From NCBI GenBank assembly GCA_947488645.1, contig CANLAC010000058.1, forward strand, positions 1 to 7,275: 7,275 bases of DNA, given 5' to 3'. The notes beneath the pieces are model-generated. The model saw only the letters and a program-made list of their open reading frames with translations, ran no database searches and was not told the DNA's origin. Every line of letters begins with the position of its first letter. The first letter of the stretch is position 1. A program made the position numbers and the translations under genes. Shown here one piece after another: positions 1-5,878 of the stretch. Source of the DNA: Actinomycetota bacterium (GTDB lineage: Bacteria; Actinomycetota; Actinomycetes; Nanopelagicales; Nanopelagicaceae).

Positions 1-168
1 GCAAAAGATTTGTATAGAACTTTGGTTGAAAATGGCTTGTTACGTTCACAGTCATCGGCCCCAGCAACACATAGATTCTTAGCAACCGGTGATGCAAAGG
101 CATTTGAAACCTTGGCTCGACGTTTTCTAGGTCCCGAGGTCACACAAGTCGAGCACAAGGAGCTATAA
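1..168 (+). CDS. murI: Glutamate racemase, C-terminal end (partial)
   Basis: This is the last 55 codons of an open frame that enters from the left edge and stops at TAA 166-168. The translated tail reads HRFLATGDAKAF followed by ARRFLGPEV, which I recognise as the C-terminal block of actinobacterial glutamate racemases (consensus-like HRFLTSGD...F...RFLGPEV). MurI interconverts L- and D-glutamate in the cytoplasm and supplies D-Glu for peptidoglycan precursor synthesis. The catalytic cysteines lie upstream of the window and cannot be checked. The last codons carry AAGGAG (157-162), the ribosome binding site of the next gene, and the stop codon directly abuts the rph start, so the two are very probably co-transcribed. 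The identification rests on a short tail plus gene order, since murI upstream of rph is common in Actinobacteria. Confidence 0.82.
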   Translation, partial: AKDLYRTLVENGLLRSQSSAPATHRFLATGDAKAFETLARRFLGPEVTQVEHKEL

Positions 169-894
169 ATGGCACGCAATGATGGGCGCACAGTAAATGA
201 TCTGCGGGAAATTAAATTTACTCGAGGTTGGTTAGATCATGCCGAAGGTTCAGTATTAGTTGAATTCGGCAAAACTCGTGTTTTATGTGTTGCATCATTT
301 ACACCAGGTGTTCCACGTTGGTTAAAAGACACTGGCAATGGATGGGTTACATCAGAGTATGCAATGTTGCCTCGTGCAACTCACACACGTTCAGATCGTG
401 AAAGTGTTAAAGGGAAGCTCGGTGGTCGCACACAAGAGATTTCTCGCTTAGTTGGTCGTTCTTTGCGTGCAGTAGTAAATATGAAAGAACTTGGCGAAAA
501 CACAATTGTTATCGACTGTGATGTATTACAAGCAGATGGTGGAACACGCACAGCAGCAATCACAGGTGCATACGTTGCACTTGCAGATGCAATCTCTTGG
601 GCAAAGGCGCAAGGACACATCAAGGCAGATGCAAAACCACTCAACGATTCTGTTGCAGCGGTAAGTGTTGGAATCATCGATGGAGTTCCAATGCTTGATC
701 TTTGCTATGAAGAAGATGTGCGCGCAGGAACAGATATGAATGTTGTTGTTGCCGGTGATGGAAGATTCATTGAAGTTCAAGGAACAGCTGAAGGTGAACC
801 CTTCGATCGCGCATTATTAAATCAACTACTTGATTTGGCAGTTGCTGGATGTGCAACACTTAACCAGATGCAGAAAGATGTACTTGCGAAGTAA
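169..894 (+). CDS. rph: Ribonuclease PH
   Basis: This 241-residue protein has the normal length for RNase PH, a cytoplasmic phosphorolytic 3'-5' exoribonuclease that trims tRNA 3' ends and takes part in RNA turnover as a ring-shaped hexamer. Family landmarks are in the right order: the N-terminal DGR (5-7), GGRTQEISRLVGRSLR (85-100), CDVLQADGGTRTA (117-129) with the phosphate-coordinating arginine near 127, the acidic block DLCYEEDVRAGTDMNVV (177-193) and FIEVQGTAEGEPF (200-212). The start is fixed by AAGGAG at 157-162, six bases before the ATG and lying inside the end of murI. No key residue looks lost. The stop codon overlaps the rdgB start by one base (TAATG), indicating an operon with likely translational coupling. 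Identification is firm from motifs and length. Confidence 0.97.
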   Translation: MARNDGRTVNDLREIKFTRGWLDHAEGSVLVEFGKTRVLCVASFTPGVPRWLKDTGNGWVTSEYAMLPRATHTRSDRESVKGKLGGRTQEISRLVGRSLRAVVNMKELGENTIVIDCDVLQADGGTRTAAITGAYVALADAISWAKAQGHIKADAKPLNDSVAAVSVGIIDGVPMLDLCYEEDVRAGTDMNVVVAGDGRFIEVQGTAEGEPFDRALLNQLLDLAVAGCATLNQMQKDVLAK

Positions 895-1511
895 TGTCTC
901 ACAAACTTGTTTTAGCAACACGTAATCAAGGAAAGATCACTGAGTTTCGACGGATTCTGGATGCTTTAGCCCCAGGTGCCATAGAACTTATTGGTGTGGA
1001 TCAATTCCCGGATTTGTTAGATGTTGAAGAGACAGGATCAACATTTGAAGAAAACTCTTTACTCAAGGCGCGCTATACGAGCCAAGCAACTGGGTTGCCG
1101 GCGATTGCTGATGATTCAGGGTTATGTGTTGATGCATTAAAAGGTGATCCAGGGATTTTTTCTGCCAGGTGGGCAGGTGAACATGGAAATGACCGAGCAA
1201 ATCTAGAAAAGGTTTTAGATCAGCTCAAAGATGTTGCAGACGGACAGCGCACTGCGCACTTCATGTGTGTGGCATCGCTAGTACTTCCGGACGGTCGCCA
1301 ACAGGTTGCCGAAGGTCGATTCGATGGAGTGATTCTGCGTGCCCCAGTTGGCGAGAATGGATTTGGCTACGACCCGATATTTCAGCCCGCGGGTTTGTCC
1401 ATTTCTTCTGCGCAAATGAGCGCGGAGGAAAAGGATTTACTGAGCCACCGCGGAAAATCACTACGCGCATTAGCACCTCATGTCATCCATTTGCTTGCGA
1501 GCCTGGGGTAA
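894..1511 (+). CDS. rdgB: XTP/dITP pyrophosphatase (RdgB/HAM1 family)
   Basis: This 205-residue protein matches the RdgB/HAM1 nucleotide pyrophosphatase family, which hydrolyses non-canonical purine triphosphates (XTP, dITP/ITP) to monophosphates and pyrophosphate and so keeps deaminated bases out of DNA and RNA. Visible motifs are ATRNQGK (8-14, nucleotide/phosphate binding), TFEENSLLKA (50-59), ADDSGLCVDAL (72-82, with the two aspartates used for Mg2+ and catalysis), SARWAG (90-95), GFGYDPIF (156-163) and SHRGKSL (184-190). All are intact and the length is typical. The ATG shares its A with the last base of the rph stop, and no strong Shine-Dalgarno precedes it, so translation probably depends on ribosomes finishing rph. 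The murI-rph-rdgB order is conserved in many Actinobacteria and supports the call. Confidence 0.96.
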   Translation: MSHKLVLATRNQGKITEFRRILDALAPGAIELIGVDQFPDLLDVEETGSTFEENSLLKARYTSQATGLPAIADDSGLCVDALKGDPGIFSARWAGEHGNDRANLEKVLDQLKDVADGQRTAHFMCVASLVLPDGRQQVAEGRFDGVILRAPVGENGFGYDPIFQPAGLSISSAQMSAEEKDLLSHRGKSLRALAPHVIHLLASLG

Positions 1512-1555
1512 CCTTTACCTATCACAGCGCGTTAATTGCGTGCTTATAGCAATCC

Positions 1556-1561
1556 AAGGAG
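1556..1561 (+). promoter_or_regulatory. Ribosome binding site for the GTG-started AKK-repeat gene
   Basis: AAGGAG ends six bases before the GTG at 1568. It is the best Shine-Dalgarno in the 56-base gap after rdgB and decides the non-ATG start of the next gene. I see no convincing -35/-10 pair in that gap: TATAGC at 1545-1550 resembles a -10, but would place the transcript start on top of this ribosome binding site. Read-through from rdgB, or a promoter inside rdgB, is more likely. Confidence 0.7.
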
Positions 1562-1567
1562 TTCGAA

Positions 1568-2413
1568 GTGGCCGTTAAGAAGACCGCAAAGAAGGCAGCA
1601 AAAAAGTCTCCTGCAAAGAAGACAGCTGCAAAGAAGTCGCCAGCTAAGAAAGCTGTAGCGAAAAAGAAGACAGCTAAGAAAGCTGTTGCCAAGAGAGCAG
1701 TCGCAAAGAAGACAGCAAAGAAGTCTTCAGCAAAGAAAACTGCAACCAAGCGTGTAGTAAAGAAGACAGCAAAGAAAGCTGTTGCCAAAAAAGTTGTTAA
1801 GAAGACCGCGAAGAAGGCTCCAGCAAAGCGCGTTGTTAAAAAAGCAACGACAACTCGTGTCACATCTGCGCCAGCAGCGATTAGTGCACCAGCAAAGTCA
1901 GTTGCACCTATTGCAGCCAAGCCAGTTGCTGCGCCTAAGGCATCAACTTCAAACCGCACTGCATGGATTGTGGTTATCGGAATTGTGGCATTAGTTGCAA
2001 TCGTTTGGTCTCAGTCATCTGGATCAGATAGCGATGATGCAGCCAATCCCACTCCATCAATGTCAGAAAGTGCGGAGCCAAGTGCTGAACCATCTGCAAC
2101 TGAGTCAACAGGAACACCTGTTACAGCTGTAGAAGCACCAACAAAGTTTGTTGCTCTAAGCAGCGCAGATGGACTCAAGCTTCGCTGGATTGCACCAACA
2201 GCAGTTGATGGATTAACTGGATATAACGTTGAGATTCGTGCAAACGGAGCAGGCGAGTGGACAGTAATTGCAACAGTTCCAGCCGATCAACTAACTCAGA
2301 ATGTTACAAAGGCAAGTGATTCAGGATGGACTCAGTTCCGCGTTTCATCTGTGTACTCAGATGGACAGACTGCATCAGCTACAGCTTTTGGAATTCCAGG
2401 AGAGTTCAAGTAA
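1568..2413 (+). CDS. Histone H1-like AKK-repeat, single-pass membrane protein with FN3-like domain
   Basis: This 281-residue protein is not a named family member that I recognise. Three parts are visible. Residues 2-98 are an almost pure Lys/Ala/Thr/Val/Pro tail of KKTAKKA, SPAKK and VVKK units, resembling eukaryotic histone H1 tails, Pseudomonas AlgP and the C-terminal tail of mycobacterial HupB; such tails bind DNA or other polyanions. An Ala/Pro/Ser stretch (99-130) leads to one strong membrane helix at about 132-148 (WIVVIGIVALVAIVW). A Ser/Glu/Pro linker (150-190) then precedes a fibronectin III-like domain (about 190-278) with LKLRW, GYNVEIR and FRVSSVYSDG strands. There is no acidic residue before D154. 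By the positive-inside rule the basic tail should be cytoplasmic and the FN3-like part outside. The GTG start is set by AAGGAG at 1556-1561. It follows rdgB by 56 bases and ends at a strong terminator. The open frame and domain layout are clear; the DNA-binding, membrane-anchoring role is inferred. Confidence 0.85.
   Translation: MAVKKTAKKAAKKSPAKKTAAKKSPAKKAVAKKKTAKKAVAKRAVAKKTAKKSSAKKTATKRVVKKTAKKAVAKKVVKKTAKKAPAKRVVKKATTTRVTSAPAAISAPAKSVAPIAAKPVAAPKASTSNRTAWIVVIGIVALVAIVWSQSSGSDSDDAANPTPSMSESAEPSAEPSATESTGTPVTAVEAPTKFVALSSADGLKLRWIAPTAVDGLTGYNVEIRANGAGEWTVIATVPADQLTQNVTKASDSGWTQFRVSSVYSDGQTASATAFGIPGEFK
1571..1861 (+). repeat. Degenerate AAG/GCA-rich repeats encoding the AKK tail
   Basis: The DNA for the basic tail consists of imperfect repeats built around AAGAAGACAGC and GCNAAGAAG units, and the + strand is strongly purine-rich. 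The clearest copy pair is 1664-1692 and 1760-1788: 29 bases with one mismatch (T1675 versus A1771), 96 bases apart, which is exactly 32 codons. Because the units are multiples of three, gain or loss by slippage or recombination would change tail length without breaking the frame. No flanking mobile element is visible. Confidence 0.75.
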
Positions 2414-2431
2414 ATCTAAATTAAATTAAAT

Positions 2432-2461
2432 AAAATCCCTCACCGATTGGTGGGGGATTTT
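2432..2461. terminator. Bidirectional intrinsic terminator between convergent genes
   Basis: AAAATCCCTCACC (2432-2444) pairs with GGTGGGGGATTTT (2449-2461) around a GATT loop. This makes a 13-base-pair stem with a single G-U type pair at T2440/G2453. The right arm ends in TTTT and is followed by GTTTT on the + strand; on the - strand the arm likewise ends in TTTT and runs into an AT-rich tract. It lies 18 bases after the stop of the AKK-repeat membrane gene and 22 bases from the stop of the convergent acyltransferase gene. It is therefore well placed to end transcripts from both sides. Confidence 0.9.
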
Positions 2462-2483
2462 GTTTTGCTATGTATTTAAATCT

Positions 2484-4232
2484 CTAGAGCTGCGCTGTTA
2501 TTGCATCCACATAAGCGCGAACACCTGCAGGGACAAGGTGAACACCATCTGGACCAAAGTACTCTGAGCGACCCTGGGAAATAGATGCCCAATCCACCAA
2601 GAAGGCACCGTATAGAGACGCGTACTGTGCAATAAGAGCGTTGTTGTCATCTCGCCAAGCCCGTGGGACTGCTGTATTCACAACAACAATTCGAGGCTGA
2701 TCCTTAATTATCTCAAAAATTGCTGCAACCTGTTCTTCGGTGAGTTTGTTGTTATTGCCTAAATTCAAAACAATAGTTGCCATACTCATGTTTGCTTTGT
2801 CATTAGTAATTACTTCAAGAAGCTCGGTTGCTTGTCGTCCTACTCTTGCATTAATCAATCCAATAGGTTGACGACTATCTAATTCAAATCGAATTCCGAG
2901 AATTACTGAGTCACCTGTAACCCACAATCCAGGGTTATTAACGTCAGATGGTACTGAAGGCGTGGTTGTGGTTGGCTGCAACTGCTTCTTTAATTGGGCT
3001 AATTGCTCATCACCTTTAGCAATTGCACTTGTTGCAACCGTCGCGGTCGAACCAATAATCGCGAGGACTATCAGCACAACACCAGCCTTTTGGCGCAATT
3101 GCACCCGCTTTGTGCGGTATTTCATTCCTTTAAACCAATAATCAATTAATCCGGTGCGCACAGGTAATTCAACTAAACGTAATGAAATATCTGCCAAGGC
3201 AAAGACAATTAACACACGCAATGTATATAAAGCCCATTGTGATCCTTCAAGATCATAATCTGGCCGAGTAACTTGAAAAACGACCCAGTGCCACAGATAT
3301 ATTGCGTATGAACGTTCACCGATCCAAACAAATGGCTTACTACTTAAGATAGGTGCAAAGCGAGATGCAGGGTGAACAATCGAAGTGATGATTGCACATC
3401 CGAATAATCCGGCTAACGGGAATGCCAACTTATACAAAGTTGGATCGTTTTCATCAATAAACAAGAATGCTGCGATTATTCCAAGAAATCCAACTATTCC
3501 AATTCCATCAATAAAGTCTTGAGCCTTACGTGTTACCGTTTCTTGAAGGTTTTGCGGAATCCAGCGGACCGCTAAGGCTGCGCCAAGAAATAAGCCAATA
3601 CTGTGAGTATCTGTTCCAAAGTAAACGTGGCTTACCTTTGTAGTGCTAGCTGCATCAATCTGTAACGAGACCACGAGCAATGCAATGCCTGAGAAGGCTG
3701 CAATTAAAAGGGCAGCACCAGGGATCTTATTTTTGCCAAAGTAACGCAGAACCAATAACAAAATTAATGGCCAGACCAAGTAGAACTGAGCTTCCACGCC
3801 TAAAGACCAGGTGTGTTGCAACAGTGGCGGACGCCCAATGGCCTCGAAGTAATCAGTTTCGCGAAAAACTAACCACCAATTCATTCCGCCAAATAGTGCA
3901 AATGGAGAGTCACCTAAAAATCGCCGCATAGTATCTGGCGCCCAAAATCCAACAACTATTGTCGTTGTGATGATCATGAATACAAGTGGTGGTAACAAAC
4001 GACGAATGCGGGCCACGTAGAAAGCACGTAGGTCTAAACCGCCACTTCGCTGAATTGAATCCAGCAATAAGCGAGTGATTACATACCCAGAGATTACAAA
4101 AAAGAGGTCAACACCCAAGAAACCACCAGGAATCCACTTGAATCCAAGGTGATACAACATCACTGCAATTACGGCGACAGCACGCAAGCCATCAATTGCA
4201 GGTATGTATCGGATACCTCGTTCATTGGCCAT
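2484..4232 (-). CDS. OafA-like acyltransferase 3 with C-terminal SGNH domain
   Basis: This 582-residue integral membrane protein has two parts. Residues 1-405 form an acyltransferase-3 domain, with the N-terminal PAIDGLRAVAVIAVMLYH (11-28, conserved His28), FFVISGYVIT (44-53), the basic loop YVARIRRLLPP (72-82), HTWSLGVEAQFYLVWP (140-155) and WIGERSYAIYLWHW (303-316). About ten or more hydrophobic helices are visible, the last near 384-405. After a Gln/Lys/Thr/Pro linker (406-434), residues 435-582 form an SGNH-hydrolase-like domain: TGDS (439-442, Ser nucleophile), NARVGRQ (461-467), NLGNNN (490-495) and DGVHL (562-566) giving Asp562/His565. Family members move O-acetyl or similar groups from the cytoplasm onto surface polysaccharide or peptidoglycan; the substrate here is unknown. 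The start is supported by AGGAG (complement of 4243-4247), ten bases before the ATG. It follows the coiled-coil gene by 50 bases on the same strand and may share its transcript. Confidence 0.93.
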   Translation of the reverse strand: MANERGIRYIPAIDGLRAVAVIAVMLYHLGFKWIPGGFLGVDLFFVISGYVITRLLLDSIQRSGGLDLRAFYVARIRRLLPPLVFMIITTTIVVGFWAPDTMRRFLGDSPFALFGGMNWWLVFRETDYFEAIGRPPLLQHTWSLGVEAQFYLVWPLILLLVLRYFGKNKIPGAALLIAAFSGIALLVVSLQIDAASTTKVSHVYFGTDTHSIGLFLGAALAVRWIPQNLQETVTRKAQDFIDGIGIVGFLGIIAAFLFIDENDPTLYKLAFPLAGLFGCAIITSIVHPASRFAPILSSKPFVWIGERSYAIYLWHWVVFQVTRPDYDLEGSQWALYTLRVLIVFALADISLRLVELPVRTGLIDYWFKGMKYRTKRVQLRQKAGVVLIVLAIIGSTATVATSAIAKGDEQLAQLKKQLQPTTTTPSVPSDVNNPGLWVTGDSVILGIRFELDSRQPIGLINARVGRQATELLEVITNDKANMSMATIVLNLGNNNKLTEEQVAAIFEIIKDQPRIVVVNTAVPRAWRDDNNALIAQYASLYGAFLVDWASISQGRSEYFGPDGVHLVPAGVRAYVDAITAQL

Positions 4233-4265
4233 GATTGATTAACTCCTACGAAGTAACGCTGTTTT

Positions 4266-4284
4266 AAATAGCGAAGAGCTATCT
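4266..4284 (-). terminator. Weak hairpin after the coiled-coil gene
   Basis: On the minus strand, AGATAGC and GCTATTT pair around a TCTTC loop, giving seven pairs including one G-U, followed by AAAA. The hairpin overlaps the TAG stop of the coiled-coil gene (4283-4285). It is short and lacks a proper U-run, so it could be a partial attenuator, an mRNA 3'-end stabiliser or chance. It does not rule out read-through into the acyltransferase gene. Confidence 0.25.
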
Positions 4285-5104
4285 AGCGCTTTGCAGATTT
4301 CTTTGCAGCACTCTTCTTTGCCGGAGCTTTCTTAGCACTCTTCTTTGCTGTTTTCTTAGGTGCCGCTAATGCAGGACGTGTGCGTTGGCTGGCAACTTTA
4401 AGAGGTCCTGGATTAATCAAAGTGTCATCTGCATTCAAATTATCAAGAACGCTCTTTTGTAGATCTTCTAATCTTTGGAAGGCACCATCTAGGCGATTTC
4501 GAGATTGCTGAATTGCAGACTCTGCAGCATCTAGAGATTGCTTTTGAATTCTGTATAAACGCTCTGCCTCAGAGATAACACCTGAAAGCCATTGACGATA
4601 ACCAGTAACTTCAGTTGTTGCTTCAGAAACAATGCGCTCACCTTCGCGGCGGGCAGCTGTGGCAAGGGCGGAAATTTCACGCTTCTTGCTCTCGATTAGC
4701 GCTTCTGCTTCTGACTCAGCTTGTGCAATCTTATCTTCTGCCTCAGATTCTGCGGCCTGGATATATTTGCGTCCACGAGTTTCGGCACCTGAAAGAATTG
4801 TGCGAGCCTTTGCATCAGCTGCTTCCAACTCTTCCTTGGTTGCGCGTGCAGTTTCTGACACCAAACGAGTAGCTGCAACTTGCGCCTTGCTCTCACGAGC
4901 TTGAGCAGATTTGATCATTGACATCGCAGTTTCAGTAGCGAGAATTTCAAACTCTTCTTTAGTTAAGCCGGTTATGTCACGGCGAGATTTCAAATCTGCA
5001 AGCTGTGCTTCAAGTTCGCGAATGCGATCAACAGATGAAGGCAGGTTAGTGCTCTCTTCTTCAGTAAAGCCCACCCAGTTAAGGAAGTTCTTCTTCTGCG
5101 CCAT
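4283..5104 (-). CDS. Coiled-coil protein with histone-like Lys/Ala C-terminal tail
   Basis: This 273-residue protein is largely predicted coiled coil. A short N-terminal region (about 1-20, FLNWVGFTEEES) is followed by heptad-like helix at about 22-44 (VDRIRELEAQLADLK). A long Ala/Glu/Lys/Arg-rich helix then covers roughly 50-223, with repeats such as AESEAEDKIAQAESEAEALIE. A Pro-containing spacer leads to a 25-residue tail (249-273) built of KKTAKKSAKKAPAKK-type units with no acidic residue. There is no signal peptide or membrane helix, so it should be cytoplasmic. The architecture recalls DivIVA/Wag31-type or other actinobacterial filament-forming coiled-coil proteins, but I do not see a clear DivIVA N-terminal signature and do not assign it. 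Two consecutive ATGs exist (5107 and 5104); I chose the second because GAGG at 5111-5114 is six bases from it and only three from the first. It lies 58 bases after the TrhA-like gene. The basic tail suggests DNA or polyanion binding (inferred). Confidence 0.85.
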   Translation of the reverse strand: MAQKKNFLNWVGFTEEESTNLPSSVDRIRELEAQLADLKSRRDITGLTKEEFEILATETAMSMIKSAQARESKAQVAATRLVSETARATKEELEAADAKARTILSGAETRGRKYIQAAESEAEDKIAQAESEAEALIESKKREISALATAARREGERIVSEATTEVTGYRQWLSGVISEAERLYRIQKQSLDAAESAIQQSRNRLDGAFQRLEDLQKSVLDNLNADDTLINPGPLKVASQRTRPALAAPKKTAKKSAKKAPAKKSAAKKSAKR

Positions 5105-5110
5105 CATGCA

Positions 5111-5114
5111 CCTC
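5111..5114 (-). promoter_or_regulatory. Ribosome binding site deciding between two adjacent ATGs
   Basis: On the minus strand GAGG (complement of CCTC) lies six bases before the ATG at 5104 and three bases before the ATG at 5107. Normal Shine-Dalgarno spacing favours the inner start, giving a protein beginning MAQKKNF instead of MMAQKKNF. The difference is one residue. Confidence 0.5.
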
Positions 5115-5162
5115 GCTGCTCATTAAAACCTGTGTAGAGATGGCTTAGGTTAGAGCAATGAC

Positions 5163-5807
5163 CTATTTACTGTAAATCGCCACTGAGATCGCTATGTACT
5201 GACTAATCCACGCGGCAAGCACGAATATATGGAAGAGCTCGTGGAAGCCGAAGTACTTTGCCTCGCGTCCAGGACGCTTAAGGGCGTAAAAGATGGCACC
5301 GACTGAGTAGAACAGACCGCCTATTGCGATTGGAAGTAGTACCCATAAACCACCCGCGCGATAGAGGGCGGGAGTATAGAAAACAGCAACCCAGCCCAAG
5401 GCCAAGTAGTTGGCTACGTATAGCCAACGAGGTGCACTGAGCCAGAAAACTCGAAGAGCAACGCCTAATGCTGCACCGATCCAGACAACTAGTAACAAGA
5501 TTGTTCGATCGCGCCCCTCAAGTAAAGCAACCGCAAATGGCGTGTAAGAACCGGCAATTAATAAATTGATATTTGCATGATCCCAACGACGCCAAATCTT
5601 TTTCTTTTCTGGCACCCACGGGACACGGTGATAGATCGCAGAAACGCTAAATAACATAATTGCTGTTATGGAGTAAATAGCTACTGCAAACTTAAGAGAA
5701 GATTTGCTCAATATAAATAAAACAAGTGAAGCGATGATGACCGCTGGAGTTGCCCCAAGGTGAAACCAACCACGTAGCTTTGGTGGAGCGGCTGGGCTCT
5801 GACTCAT
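5163..5807 (-). CDS. trhA: TrhA/hemolysin III (PAQR superfamily) membrane protein
   Basis: This 214-residue protein has about seven hydrophobic helices and belongs to the hemolysin III/YqfA/TrhA branch of the PAQR superfamily. The proposed metal-site residues are all present: SAIYH (56-60, SxxxH), WDHAN (75-79) with its Asp, and HELFH (189-193, HxxxH). The family opening LRGWFHLGA is at 11-19. In bacteria TrhA proteins have been linked to membrane homeostasis; despite the old name, a haemolysin role is not implied. The open frame extends upstream to 5894, but the ATG at 5807 gives the usual family length and N-terminus. That start lacks a Shine-Dalgarno. TAGTCT (complement of 5815-5820), seven bases before it, could be a -10 for a leaderless transcript, which is common in Actinobacteria. 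It is divergent from the DUF885 gene and first in a possible three-gene minus-strand unit. Confidence 0.93.
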   Translation of the reverse strand: MSQSPAAPPKLRGWFHLGATPAVIIASLVLFILSKSSLKFAVAIYSITAIMLFSVSAIYHRVPWVPEKKKIWRRWDHANINLLIAGSYTPFAVALLEGRDRTILLLVVWIGAALGVALRVFWLSAPRWLYVANYLALGWVAVFYTPALYRAGGLWVLLPIAIGGLFYSVGAIFYALKRPGREAKYFGFHELFHIFVLAAWISQYIAISVAIYSK

Positions 5808-5808
5808 A

Positions 5809-5837
5809 CTGGCAAGACTAGGGCACTTTCGCATAAT
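5809..5837 (+). promoter_or_regulatory. Candidate promoter of the DUF885 gene
   Basis: CTGGCA (5809-5814, four of six matches to TTGACA) and CATAAT (5832-5837, five of six matches to TATAAT) are separated by 17 bases on the + strand. They would start a transcript around 5843-5844, some 35 bases before the ATG at 5879, or essentially at an in-frame GTG (5843). The element lies immediately outside the divergent trhA start, so regulation of the two genes could be linked. The call rests only on spacing and consensus match. Confidence 0.35.
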
Positions 5838-5878
5838 TAACCGTGGACAAAGCCTTGCACCACTGCCAAACTTCACCC

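Noticed and set aside
381..780. Two minus-strand open frames inside rph, one rich in cysteine.
   Set aside because: They lie wholly within a clear RNase PH gene, have no ribosome binding sites that stand out, and resemble no family I know.
1527..1545. Small inverted repeat AGCGCG/CGTGCT between rdgB and the AKK-repeat gene, considered as a terminator or operator.
   Set aside because: It has only six pairs including one G-U and no T-run, and sits just upstream of a ribosome binding site; it is too weak to call.
1522..1959. Open frame on the minus strand coding a Phe/Ala/Val-rich hydrophobic protein that looks like a membrane protein.
   Set aside because: It is the antisense of the AKK tail: AAG and GCN codons read backwards give CTT/TTC and NGC, producing artificial Phe/Leu/Ala runs. 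The plus-strand gene has a good ribosome binding site and a sensible domain layout.
4615..4904. Overlapping plus-strand open frames opposite the coiled-coil gene.
   Set aside because: The minus-strand frame shows coherent heptad patterning and a ribosome binding site, while the plus-strand frames have biased, family-less translations expected from antisense of Ala/Glu-rich codons.
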